From NCBI RefSeq assembly GCF_000005505.3, contig NC_016134.3:16288624-16352623 (forward strand): a stretch of 64,000 nt of DNA. The letters are read 5' to 3'. Below are positions 34,905 through 45,894 of this stretch, piece by piece; positions within the stretch are counted from its first letter, which is position 1, and the number at the start of each line of letters is the position of its first letter. Source of the DNA: Brachypodium distachyon (Eukaryota > Streptophyta > Magnoliopsida > Poales > Poaceae). The translations under genes were made by a program, and so were the position numbers. The notes beneath the pieces are model-generated. The model had not been told where the DNA came from. It saw only the letters and a list, made by a program, of their open reading frames with translations, and searched no databases.

Positions 34905-36300
34905 ATGGCACCCCCCACCACCAGGAAGGGGAAGGAGGTCCAGTCTTCGAAGAAGCCCGCGACCAGCAAGACCGAGGCGGCACTCAAAGCGGCCGCCACC
35001 AAGGACCAGAAGAGGCGGGAGATGCGCGCCACAGTCGCCTTCTTCTGCCCCGGCTACAACGGCGAGGCGGTGGGGAAGCTTCGGCACGCCGTCGCCTCCA
35101 ACTTCAACGAGCACGAGGAGACGCGGATCTTCCCGGCGGGTGTCGAACACCAGGATAACGACTTCCGGGTGTTCGCGTGCTTCCTCCTCTGCGGCATGGT
35201 GCCGCCCTTCTCTCTGTTCCTCCACGCGCTGATGGAGTCCTATCAGTTGCGGGTGGCGCAACTCCACCCCACCTCGCTCTTCCTCCTCGCCACCTTCTAG
35301 TTCCTCTGCGAGGCGTTCGTGGGGGTGATGCCGTCGGTGGGGCTCTTCCGGCATTACTTGTACCCGCGCATCGACAACGCGAAGGCGATGTCGTCGGGGG
35401 TGGTTTTCCGCGCCCGCGACCAGATGAAGTCGGAGTTCATCGTCCGATCGGGGAAGAAGATCGAAAAGGAGTGGCGGGGCGGCTGGTGCTGGGTCCGAGT
35501 AGAGGAGTTCATCCAGCCGCCGACGGAGCTGCCGGTGCCACAGATCGGCTGGCAGGATACGTACCACCGCGATGCCGACCTCCTCCCCATCGTGGAGAAG
35601 ATCAAGGCGTTGCGGCTAGCGTGGCTCACAGATGTCGACGTGGCGCGCGCCTTTGTCCATCGGCGCATAGCCCCGCTGTAGCTGCGTTACCGGCCTGTGT
35701 GGATGTACATGAGCTCCGGGGACAGGACACGCCTCCAGGCGGACGGCATGGATTTGGAGTCCCTCAGGACGTGGGTGAAGGGGATCTCTGGTGAGGTCTT
35801 CCAGTCGACGGAGTTCCCGCCGGGGGTCTCCGCTCTCCATGCCGGCGTCAGGGTGCTCAGCGACATCATCGGCGCCTTCCCGCCCTGCAACGAGTGGGGG
35901 CTGATGGACGACACCCCCACCCATGTCCCACACGCTCCCCCGCAAGCACCCCGTGGGAAGCAGGTGCTCGAGGAGAGCGGGGGCGGGTCCGAGCCCAGCT
36001 AGCCCTCCCTCCGGTCGCTGGAAGACGAGGCGGGCCAGGTGGCTGCGTCCCCGGAAGTCGTCGCCGTAGAGGATGACGATGAGGAAAGCAGCGACAGCGC
36101 GCCCCTGATCGTGAGGAGGTCGAGAGCGTTCGCGGCGGCCGCAGCCACCTCCTCAACCGCGACGTCCGCCCCGGCAGCGGCCCCCAACTTGGCGGCGGCC
36201 GCCGCTCCTGGGGCGCCCGTTGGTACCACGACGGCCTCCGCGGCAACAAGGGCCGCGAGTGCCTTGGCGGCGGCCCCTGTCTTGGCGGCGGCCGCCAGTC
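34905..36300 (+). pseudogene. Antisense ORF (aORF) of Tat-1
   Basis: The ATG at 34905 starts MAPPTTRKGKEV, a basic N-terminus, followed by a conserved core (DNDFRVFACFLL, PPFSLFLHALMESY, FRHYLYPRIDNAK, FRARDQMKSEF, RPVWMYMS, WVKGISGE, FPPCNEWGLMDDTP) and an acidic then alanine-rich tail. It runs opposite to gag-pol, between pol and the 3' LTR, as in Grande1 and other Tat elements. The core resembles the plant domain called Transposase_28 or putative gypsy-type transposon (from memory, unverified). One frame is broken by TAG at 35298, 35679 and 36000; the first two are CAG changes. The C-terminus is lost at the deletion joint. Confidence 0.8.
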
Positions 36301-38140
36301 CCCGGGACGTCTTCCTCCCTCTCGGCAACCAGCACCGAGCTGACCACCTGGTCAGTCGCCGCTAAGTAGAGTAGCAACGGCTCGCCCAACTTGGGGGCGA
36401 CGAGGATGGGCGGTGACCTCAGGTATCGCTTGAGTTCCTGGAGCGCCGCCTCAGCCTCGGCAGTCCAGTCGACTGGACCCTTCTTCTTCATCACCCGGAA
36501 GAAAGGCAGGGCACGCTCGCCCAGCCTGGAGATGAAGCGTCCCAGTGCGGCAACGCAGCGGTTGAGGCGCTGGACATCTTTCACCTTGCGGGGGGCCTCC
36601 ATCTTCTCGATGGCTTCTATTTTGGTCGGGTTGGCCTGTATCCCCCGGTGTGAAACCAAGAAATCTAGAAGCTGCCCGGAGTTGACACTGAAGGTGCACT
36701 TATCAGGGTTCAGCTTGAGCTTGATCCTACGGAGGTTGTCAAATGTCTCCCGCAGGTCATCAATCAGCGAGTCCCTACGCTTTGATTTGATGACGATGTC
36801 ATCCATGTAGGCCTCCGCATTGTGGCCTAGCTGGGGCCCTAAACATTCTCGCAGGGCGCGCTGGAATGTGGAGCCCGCGTTCTTCAACCCGAAAGGCGTG
36901 CATGTATAGCAGTAGCAGCCAACCGGGGTGATAAACGCTGTCTTTTCCTCATCCTCGACCGCCATCTTGATTTGGTGGTAACCGGAGAAAGCATCCAGAA
37001 AACTCAACAGGTCACAACCAGCAGTAAAATCAACTATCTGGTCGATACGGGATACAGGGAAGGGATCCTTGGGGCATGCACGATTGAGATCGGTAAAATC
37101 TACGCACATGCGAAGCTTAGTCCCTGCTTTGGGCACTACTACAGGGTTAGCCAGCCAAGTGGGGTACAAAACTTCCCTGATCGCCCCGGCAGCCCTGAGC
37201 TTGCCCACCTCTTGCCCGGATCTTCTGCTTGGCGGGGTGCGCGTCCGGGCGCACCGTGAGCCGATGCTCAATCACCTCCCTGGGGACTCCGGGAAGGTCC
37301 GACGGTTCCCAGGCGAACACGTTGACGTTTTCCCGGAGGAAGGTGACGAGGGCGCTTTCCTATTCGGCGGTCAGGTTCGCACCGACGGTAACGGTGCGCT
37401 CCTTGTCACCGGCTTGGAGGGCAGCTTCTTCACCTTGGCGGACTCCTCCCGGAACCCCCGCCCCTTGCCGGGGCGCGAGCTCGAGGCTGCGCCTCCTCCG
37501 GCTAGCCCTTGCGGGGTGGCGCGGGCCTTCTTCGTTGCCGGGGCGTCACCCGGCAAGGCGTCGTCCTCGACAACACCTTCGTCGCCGGCTTCAGCTGCAG
37601 CAGCGGCTCGGACGACCTCGCCAACGCACCAAGCTGCGTCTTTGAGATCGTACCAGATGGAGAGGACTCCGTAGACGGACGGTATCTTCATCACGCCGTA
37701 GGCGTAATGCGTAGCTTCCATAAACTTGATCAGCGCCGGCCAACCAAGGATCCCGTTGTAGGGCAACGGGGTATGCGCCACGTCGACCACTATGTGCTCG
37801 GTCCTGAACGCTTCCCGGGACCCGAAGGTGACCGGCAGCGTGATGCGTCCTAGCGGGCGCACGATCCCGGGTTTCACCCCCCGGAAAGGTTCGGTGGGCT
37901 GCAGCTGCTCCATCGGCAGCTGGAGCTTTTCCACCAGCCTAGCGGACAGGAGGTTAAGCCCCGATCCGTTGTCCACCAGCACCTTGGTCACCGTCATATT
38001 GCTAATGATCGGCGAGACGACGAAGGGTATTACCCCGGAACCCAACTGTCGCGTCGGTGATCGTCGGCGTTGAAGGTGATCGGCACGTGCGACCACCTCA
38101 GCGGCTGTTGCGGCTCTGCATCGGGCAACAGCGCGCACAC
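36300..38140 (-). pseudogene. pol: Tat-1 protease and reverse transcriptase
   Basis: On the minus strand one frame encodes an aspartic protease (VLVDNGSGLNLLSA, active-site DNG instead of the usual DTG/DSG) and, after a stop at 37371-37373, RT typical of the Tat lineage (MCVDFTDLNRACPKD, DAFSGYHQIKM, active site YMDDIVIKSK) plus the start of RNase H (LLLYLAATDQVVSSVLV). It ends near 36300 where the frame runs into the tail of the aORF. The rest of RNase H and all of integrase are absent. Confidence 0.85.
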
Positions 38141-40093
38141 GTCGCGGGTGAGGCGCTTCACCGCGGCATGGGATGGGAGAGCGTATGCTCCCCCATGGAT
38201 GCAGGCAACGCCACGAGGCTCCTGGAAGCCCGGCTCGTCGCCGCCGGAATAGTCAGACTCGTGCTGCTCCTCGGCGCGCGCCCTGTCACGCCCCCGAGGA
38301 GGGTGTTCCCGCGCAGCGAGGGGCTGGCGGCGCCCCCCTTGGGGTTCAACCCTGCCGGCATCACCGTTGGCCGGACTCGGACCCGCTCTGGGGTCGTCCG
38401 GGCAATCTCGGAAGAGATGCCCAATGTCGCCACAATTGAAGCAGGCGCCGGCGGCACGGCGTTCCTCGTGGCGCTGCTCCCGCCGTTGCTTGATCCCTTG
38501 CAGGACGCGGCAACTCTGCGCGTCGTGGGTGGAATTGTTGTGGATAGGGCAGTGGGGTACGTCGCCCTGCTTCCCGCCAGATTCTCCCCCTGGCAAGGCC
38601 TTCTTCGTGGGCCTCGCGGCAGGAGCCCCCGAGTCCGCAGCGAGAACTTGCTTCCCGCTGCGCTTACGTGAACCCTTCTTCTGCGAACCCTCGCCAGGGC
38701 CCGCGGCAGCCTGGGCTGCCAGCTCGGGTGCTAGGCGCCCCTCCTCGGCCATGGCGCACTTGTGCGCCAAGACGTACAAGTCCTACGTCGTCCGGATCCG
38801 ATGCGTGCTCAGCTTCTCACGCATCTTGGGATCGCGGACGTTGATGGCGAAGGTGTTGATGATGGCGGCCGCCTCCGCCTCCGGGATAAAATAGGAGAGA
38901 TTGGAGAAGCGGTTGACGAAGGCCCGCAACGTCTCTCTTGGTTTTTGCACGATTGTGTGCAGCTCCGCCATGGTCCCCGGGCGCTTATAGCCGCCCTAGA
39001 ACGCACTCACGAACTGCTCGCGCAGGTCTGCCCAGGTGGCGACGGAACCGGCGGGCAGGTTGAGCAACCAGGTTCGCGCTGATCCCTTCAGGACCATCGG
39101 GAACCAGTTCGCCCTGACCTTGTCGTCAGCGCCGATGGCATGCATGCCCAGCGTATAGGTCAGGAGAAAATCTTTGGGGTTAGCGGTCCCGTCGTACGTA
39201 CCGAGCGTAGGCGCTCGGAACTTACGGGGCCACATCACCCGCCGCAGCTCGCGTGTGAACGCGGTGCAGCCGTCGTCTGGGCCCATGGGAGCGTCTTCTC
39301 GCTCCAGTGGGCGCTGGTGCTCCACCTCGCGCCTGCGCGGGCGCTCCAGGCGCGGGCGCAGATCCTCCTGTTGTCGGGCATTCAAGATGCCACGCGCATC
39401 GCCCCCCGGGACGATGGGCGATGAACTTGAGGACCCCTCCGGGCCCCTGTCTACCAGGCCCCGCTGAGGAGGGGGAGGGTTCTCCCCCTGTCGCGAGGCG
39501 GGCGGCGTGCCTTCGCGCTCTGAGTTCGGCCCGTGGCCGGAGCCTCCCGGGGCGCCCTCGCCTTGCGGCTGCTGGGCGGCCAGGGCGAGAAGCCCTTCCA
39601 ACTCCTCGCCTCACGTCTCGTGCGCCGGCGTGCCCTGCTGCGGGTCGTACCGCACCATGACGCACGCGGCGACGATGGCTTCAGCCGTGGTTCGCACGGG
39701 GGGCAACCGGTTTCCTGAACGGCTGCTTCCCGCCCTGGCCCCGGACGCCTCCAGGTGCGCAGGGTGCGAACCTCCAGGGGTCGCCCGTGACGTGGCGTGC
39801 TCCTGGTGCCGCTGCCGCGGGGCATCCTCGGGTCGCGACTCAACCCGTTGGCTCGCCTGGGCAACGCCATGCGTGCTCACCCAACTGCCCCCGGTGCTGG
39901 GGGCAGGTGGTCCCCTCGGCCGATTGTCGGTCGACGGTCGGGGAGGCGGCGGAGGCAGCTGCGTTTCCTGCACCCTCGAGGGCTCGGGATTCTCTTGAGC
40001 TCCCGACTCGGGTCGCACGTCGTGCGACCGCGTGTGCACCGCTGGGGCCTCACGCGGGTCTATGCGTGAATCACCAGCCCGCTTGGGGGGCAT
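38030..40093 (-). pseudogene. gag: Tat-1 gag (broken)
   Basis: The ATG complement at 40091-40093 opens one long frame: a Pro/Arg-rich N-terminus, the gag core (FRAPTLGTYDGTANPKDFLL, LLNLPAGSVATWADLREQF, RDPKMREKL) and a CCHC knuckle (CFNCGDIGHLFRDC) at about 38395-38440. It has stops at 39611-39613 (CGA to TGA type), 38996-38998 and 38783-38785 (CAG to TAG type). A frameshift near 38060 moves the end into the protease frame. Confidence 0.85.
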
Positions 40094-40203
40094 GGTGACA
40101 AGGCTCGTCGACGGAGGAGAGTGAGGCCGATGCCGATGGGAATTTCTACTACCGGCGATCTCCGGCGTTGTCCACTCCCGCGCCCCCTACCTGGCGCGTC
40201 AGA
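40094..40203 (-). other. Tat-1 leader and presumed PBS
   Basis: The 110 bases between the 5' LTR and gag. On the minus strand the sequence next to the LTR reads TCTGACGCGCCAGGTAGGGG, which should contain the PBS, but I cannot assign the tRNA with confidence. Confidence 0.5.
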
Positions 40204-41194
40204 TGTCGTCGCTCGGTGCTCCGACACCGGGGGCGTGCATCCACGTCCCCCTTTTAGGTTCGGTAGGGGCGTCTGAGGCGGAGACCCGGTTATCGCCGGC
40301 ACGGCCGACGAGGCCCTATGGGGGCGGTGAGACCAAGTGCCAAGAGGACGCGCTAGTACCAGAAGAAATGCACACCCGTTCTTTTTTCCAGGTTCGGGCC
40401 ACCCGGAGGTGTAAAACCCTACGTCCTGCCTGTCTGAACTGATACTGATTGCGGATCAAGCATTTACAAGTTTTTTTCCGGACCAGTTCCCGGGCTTCCT
40501 CCCAATGTCTAGTACTTCTTACTATTCTCTGCTTGCTGTCTACAGGAATCAAATGACCAACTCACTATCCTCCCAACTGTCTGACCCGTCAACCCTCTAA
40601 CCCCCTTGACCGTTGGCATGGGTCCTTCTTTTATACACAAGGGGATGCCACATGTGCCACGGTGCATGGGCTACAAGTGTCCAACGGGAAGGCACGCAAC
40701 TCTCCCCGGTGAGCTGGGGGCATGCATGGGTGCCACCTCCGCTGCTAGGGGCCTAAGACCCTAGGGTAGGATTGGACAACCACTGTTTCTTGGATCGGAC
40801 GGGTAACTACCCGTCGGTCGGCTCGTTTACTGAGCCGCGCGCCTTACTCCTTGCCTTGGTGGGACCGCGCGTTCCGCGCCCGCCACGCGCCCGCGCGGCG
40901 CTGTCCAGTGGGCCCCACGACCCGAGGCGGGGGCACACGACCGGGAACCCCCAGTCCCCGCAAGTCGACCCAGGGAGCACCCGGCACCAGCGCACCCGGG
41001 AACCTCCTCCGGGGAAGCCGCTTCCCGGGAGGTGCCTAAGCGGGGATGTTCCCCGAAGCCCCGCTAGCCCCTTTTGGGCTGGTAGCTTGCCGGGAAGCTC
41101 GTCGGCACTCCCTGGGATGAGACCTTCCCGGGAACCCGGGGGAGGGGCCCACGCGTCGCGCAGCGGTGGTACCCCTGGTGCCGCTGGTGCGACA
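40204..41194 (-). repeat. Tat-1 5' LTR
   Basis: 991 bp, same termini as the left LTR. Differences between the two are mostly transitions. On the plus strand its end is joined in frame to the Sirevirus RNase H, giving a chance 360-codon chimeric frame that I do not regard as a gene. Confidence 0.9.
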
Positions 41195-41853
41195 GTGATC
41201 GGCTCATTGCTTTATCTTTGTGCATCTAGGCCAGATATCATGTTGAGTGTTTGCATGTGTGCAAGGTTTCAAGCAGATCCCCGAGACTGTCATCTTATGG
41301 CTATGAAGAGAATCATCAGATATTTAGTTCACACCCCATTCTTCGGTCTCTGGTATCCCAAAGGAGCTTCTATTGATCTTGTTGGCTATTCTGACTCAGA
41401 TTATGCCGGTTGCAAAGTTGATAGAAAATCCACTTCCAGCACTTGCCAGTTCCTCGGAAGATCCTTAGTAAGTTGGTCTTCAAAGAAGCAGAACTCTGTT
41501 GCTTTGTCGACAGCTGAAGCAGAATATGTTTCAGCAAGCAGTTGTTGTGCCCAACTTCTCTGGATGAGACAAACTCTCAAAGACTTCGGTATCTCAGTGG
41601 ATGCCGTTCCTCTTCTGTGTGACAATGAGAGCGCCATAAAGATTGCCAACAATCCTGTCCAACATTCTCGCACGAAGCACATTGACATTCGACACCATTT
41701 CCTCAGAGATCATGTGTCCAAAGTAGAAATTAGCCTAAACCATGTGAGGACAGACAAACAACTCGCAGATATCTTCACCAAACCACTTGACAAAATCAGA
41801 TTCTGTAAGCTGAGGAGTGAATTAAACATCTTGGATTTCCGGAATGTCTCTTG
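41195..41853 (+). pseudogene. pol: Sirevirus RNase H, end of pol
   Basis: This is the 3' end of the Sirevirus pol after Tat-1. It is open to the TGA at 41851-41853 and has the copia RNase H acidic residues in YSDSDYAGC, STAEAEYVS and CDNESAIKI, plus the terminal HIDIRHHFLRDHV and ADIFTKPLD motifs. It is uninterrupted by itself but cut off from the rest of pol by Tat-1. Confidence 0.9.
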
Positions 41854-42389
41854 AAGACTTGCATACTTGTGAATACTCTCGCATTCATGTTTACTTCACC
41901 TGCATTGTCTTCAGTTTTTCTATTCCTCAGTTTGTGCTATCTGTTCTTCGTTCTTCGTTTGTCTTCAGTAGGTTTAGAAGCCTGTTATTTGTCTCTTTCT
42001 TCAAATTCATCTGCACAGTTGTTCTTCACTACTGTTGCCTCTTGCTGACAGATGAAAATGAAACCTAAGGACACCTTAGAACCTATCTATCTTATCTATT
42101 TCTTGTCTGTACACAAAATCTGTTTATCTTAATTCAAGTATCGTCAAAATCTTTGTCGGTGATGCAAGAATTTTCATTCTTCAAAATGAGTTTTGTTTTC
42201 TGTAAAACCATTAGTCTTCAAAGTTCTGAAGAATACAACTTTCACGGAATCTTTGTTTTAGCCGTAGTCTTCACGAATCTTTCCGAACGGTAAAATCTTA
42301 TCCCTAAGGAAATTTAAACCGTACGAGGAAATCCTAACGGAAATTTTGGGATAAAAAGATACCGGTAAGATCCTCCTTTTTCACCTCCC
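41854..42389 (+). other. Sire-1 noncoding region after pol
   Basis: An AT-rich region with several GTCTTCA or TCTTCAG words (for example near 41910, 41964, 42212, 42268). I find no polypurine tract that would mark the 3' LTR start with certainty. No gene is seen. Confidence 0.6.
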
Positions 42390-42998
42390 TATATAAGGAT
42401 TTCCACCCCTCCTCGGTAAACTCACCTCAGCCCCCAAAATCCACCGCTCTCGCGCTCAAAGCTTTCGCGACCTCCTCCTCACCGCAAACGCCCGGACGCA
42501 TTCTTCAAGCTCGGATCTTCAGCGCCGTCGCTGTTCTACATCGATTCAAGTCGGGAATTCTAGGCAAGCGTCGTTTTTCCCCACTTAGATCGATTCCGCG
42601 TAGCAAACGCATCTAAAATCCTCGTTTGCTGTAATAGATTGATCGCTCTCGCCGAGTTAGGGCTTTGCGGTTAGGGTTTTGGTGATTCCTCTGTTCTTCA
42701 CCAAGCTCATCCTAGGTACACTTCAAATCTTCATTAGATAAATTCTCACTCCAGTAGATCGCTATGTTTGCGTAGGTTGATGTGCTCCGTATTTCGGAAG
42801 TTCTAGCTAAACAGATCTAGATTGAAGCTTTAGAAGTTTTACAGTTTAGATCTGTGTAGCTGTTTTCGTTGAAGGACAGAGCTGTCATTCTTTCCAAACG
42901 TAGTAAATCTGTTTCAACTAAAAACCCTTTGCCAAAATCGTTTTGTTGCTGAGAATTTGTGTACTTCTTGCCTATTCTTTGTATCCTCTACTTCACAG
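42390..42998 (+). promoter_or_regulatory. Candidate promoter and leader intron of Sire-1 accessory ORF
   Basis: TATATAAG at 42390-42397 is followed by a C-rich leader (CCTCCTCCTCACCGC) like that of plant genes. A donor at 42716 (CCTAG/GTACAC) and an acceptor at 42998 (CTTCACAG/GT) would define a 283-bp T-rich intron ending nine bases before the ATG. The layout is that of a plant gene with a 5' UTR intron. Function is inferred from sequence only. Confidence 0.45.
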
Positions 42999-43006
42999 GT
43001 GTCACC

Positions 43007-43692
43007 ATGTCTGATTCTACCCACTCCAGCAATGACTCTGACAGAGAAGAACGGTACCGGTTTGACTCAACGCCTGAGCCCTCACCGCCGGTTTCTCCCA
43101 GAGTAAACATTGAAGACTCGGATGAAGAAATTGAGGACCCTGTGCCTCTGAGAGTGACACCCTCTCCTGGTGTACGCCTGAAGTATGCCATCAACTCCCC
43201 ACGGCTGGTGAAGTTTTGTCCAGTCGTGGAAAGAAAGTGGCGTCCAAGCCCAAGGCAGAGAAGAAGGAGAAGGTGAAGAAGTTCAAGGACGTGCATGGTC
43301 CCACTGCTGAAGAAATCCTTGTCTTCTATTCTTCAGAAGAAGATGTGGAAGAGGAGACTAGAATGAAGAGAAAGCACCGTCACCAGCACATAATCCGCAA
43401 GCACTCTCGTGCGTTAGCTGCTGTGATTCGGAGAAGAACGAAGGAAGCGGAGAGTGCCAACCTGTATTTTCCGGCTCCCAAGCTGGGAAACTTCAAGATT
43501 GCCCGCAAGGAAGGCGGACCTCATCGTGAAGAATTCAACAGAAGAGCTCTGCAGATCATCAGAGATATCAACTATGTTGACCTCTCCAAGAAGCCCAAGT
43601 CTAAGAAGGCTTCACAGAAACTTCCGCGAGAAGTCTTCACTTTGAGTTCAAATGTGTTTCAAAATCTGTCGATTTCGTGCTTGACTACCTAA
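43007..43692 (+). pseudogene. Sire-1 accessory 3' ORF (frameshifted)
   Basis: The ATG at 43007 (context CACC ATG T) opens a frame with an acidic, Ser/Pro-rich N-terminus (MSDSTHSSNDSDREERY, EPSPPVSPRVN). Near 43212 a one-base shift moves it to a second frame: a lysine-rich basic stretch (KPKAEKKEKVKKFKD), an EEILVFYSSEEDVEEET patch, an Arg/His-rich helix and a tail ending SISCLTT at 43692. Together about 225 residues. It occupies the place of the env-like ORF of Sireviruses, but I see no signal peptide or membrane segment. Its last 27 codons recur at 1-83. Function unknown. Confidence 0.65.
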
Positions 43693-43803
43693 TCTAACCG
43701 TTGTGAGACGAAGTGATAAAGTGTGAGCTGGAGGCTCAAATTCACTTTATCAACGGGTCACAACGGCTAGATCAGCCGTGGCCAAGGCTATATAAGACGA
43801 CCC
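43611..43803 (+). repeat. Sire-1 3' LTR fragment
   Basis: Nearly identical to 1-193, ending seven bases after the TATA box where Tek-3 begins. The rest of this LTR is not found to the right of Tek-3. Confidence 0.75.
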
Positions 43804-45870
43804 TGAAGCGATCCTCCCCCTTACTAGGGTTCGATCTCTGTGCTTACTGTGCTAGTCCCTGGATCGACTCACTAGCACACACAGTTTCGTGATGAAATAT
43901 GCAGAAACAAAGGTCAAAAGTACTTTATTACATCGCATCATCCACAATTTAAATAGTACTTACAACCTCGCATGACCTCTTGGGCCAGCATAACACAAAT
44001 ACTGTTTCATCATCATAAAACAATGTTTCAAAACTGCAGCGGAAAAGGGTAGATCATAAGGGCCACACTACTCCAAGGTGAGAGCATGTTGGAATGTAAG
44101 CACATGACCCACCACAAAACGACGAACCTCACTCATCGTCGGATCCACCTGCATTATTAATTGCAGCCACTACGTGGTCAATACATTTGAATGTATTGGC
44201 AAGCTCACTAGAGTTATAAAGGACCTACCAAGTACATGAATAGTTTGGCTAAGTGGGGTTTGGCTATTTTGCATAAAAGCATCATTATTCAAATCCTATC
44301 ATTTTTAGACAAATAGCTTTGAATTCTATTGGACACGGGGTAGAAACACCCATGCTCCTATTAACCTAGGCACATTGAGTAGAAACATCAATGCTCCTAC
44401 CCAATTCAATCCATTCGTTTTATTAGGAACTTGGAATGAGTGAGACCTTCCTTACAGCCCCAATATCTAGTTGCTCATAATTGTCCGTAACCGGGGACAC
44501 GGCTAAGTACTTAGTTTGACACTCTCGAGAGGTGGTACACTTTACCCACAAGAAATCGACGTGTTAATCCCTTGCTGTCCTCAGGGTAGAGTAGCAACGG
44601 CATCGATTACAGGAATTTTCAGAACATATTCCCCCAAACCACCTGAGGGACGCGTTCCAACCTACAGACACCTCGGATCCAGGTTCATATTTCTTACATC
44701 CATCCTGGCAGAGCCCATAATACCATGTGGTTGTATTGGAAGCTAGTAAACAGGAAACTAGTCCAGTCTCTGGTTACCCCGGGTGGCATCCCACATTGTG
44801 ACGTAGGCGCTTCCCGAATCGCACGGGGAGACGACCATGGACGCTCCCGAATCACACGGAGAGACGACTCAGCAGGCCCCATAGAAATTGACCTAACGTC
44901 ACGACATCCGAAAACTCAAAGCAGCCCACCCAGGACGGTGCATTGAATTACTTGTTTTGCCATACACTAGGAAAATCATATTGTAATTCCATAGTATCAC
45001 ATTGCAATAATACCACCCTCGTATATTATCATAGCATAGCATTTTTACTACTACGATGGCGATTGGTGGTGTGGACATAGCAAAGGTATCATATACTACT
45101 AGGACAGATCATAGCTAGCATAGATACAATAATAATCCTAACAATGCAACTAATAAAATCTAGTGCATAATAAAATAATGGGCAAATGATCAAAGTGAAC
45201 TTGCTTTGATACCAGTTGGTATTCAAACACTCTTCGCAATCACACAGTTCGCTCTCCGAGAAAAACTATACAATCAAGCAAACATACACATACATAAACA
45301 CACCATGCAAGCAAAAGAATATGTGCGGGCGGACCAGGCTGGCTGGGCCGGCTCGCGTGCGGTCGGGCGCGGTCGGTTCTGGGCCGGTTCGGCCCAAGCG
45401 GTCGGACCGGTCCGGTTCTCCCTTTTTTTTTCTTTTAGCCTTTTCTTTTTCTCTTTTTCTCATTTCTTTGATATCTTTTGAGTTTGAACTCCAAATTGGT
45501 CCAAATAAATTCCAGAAAATTTGTAAAATCATGTTCTACCATGATACAACTTTTGGGAGTAGTTTCCCCACAAAATAAAATGCTTAAAAATACATTGGCC
45601 ATATAAATGCCTTTAGGGCTATATATCTATTTAAATAAAATACTTTTTCAACTCCAAATAATTATCCAAAAATTATGGGACAGCTTATAGATGCATTAAA
45701 CCCCTTTTATACATAAAACCTATTGGTTTCAAGATCCAAAGCTTAAATGGGTGTGAACAAAATCTTCTAAAGCCTTTTGAGATTCAAATTTTGAATTCAA
45801 ATATGCAATTGTGGCATGATGCTCATGGATGCAATGCACATGTAAAAGTTTGAAATTTTGGGATGTTACA
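43804..45870 (-). repeat. Tek-3 3' LTR, with internal deletion
   Basis: 2067 bp, TGAAGCGATCC to GGGATGTTACA. Compared with the 5' LTR it lacks about 1.24 kb at about 45321 (after GAATATGT), including the CpG-rich block and the palindrome. Confidence 0.88.
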
Positions 45871-45887
45871 GACCTAACCCCCTTAAG
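45871..45887 (-). other. Polypurine tract, Tek-3
   Basis: Minus strand CTTAAGGGGGTTAGGTC, directly next to the 3' LTR and identical to that of Tek-2. Confidence 0.8.
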
Positions 45888-45894
45888 ATGAATC

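Larger units (their letters stand above)
33510..41194 (-). mobile_element. Tat-1: Tat-lineage Ty3/gypsy element
   Basis: A 7685-bp element with two 991-bp LTRs, oriented leftwards for gag-pol. It splits the Sirevirus pol between the MI and GS codons and has a 5-bp duplication with one change (ATGAT at 33505-33509, GTGAT at 41195-41199). Internally it has gag, protease and RT on the minus strand and an antisense ORF (aORF) on the plus strand next to the 3' LTR. RNase H, integrase and the end of the aORF are deleted, the joint lying near 36300. I counted by eye about 32 mismatches between the LTRs, roughly 97 percent identity. Confidence 0.9.

Noticed and set aside
34794..35567. Long minus-strand frame opposite the Tat-1 aORF
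   Set aside because: It is a shadow of the aORF: it has no conserved motifs, while the plus strand carries the family core and the stops are explained by CAG changes.
40772..41854. A 360-codon plus-strand frame joining the Tat-1 LTR to the Sirevirus RNase H
   Set aside because: The first part is GC-rich LTR sequence with no conserved protein, and the fusion point is exactly the insertion boundary. It is a chance in-frame joint.
43007..43692. Calling the Sirevirus 3' ORF an envelope gene
   Set aside because: It has the right position, but no signal peptide, transmembrane helix or glycoprotein-like cysteine pattern is visible; the protein is highly charged.
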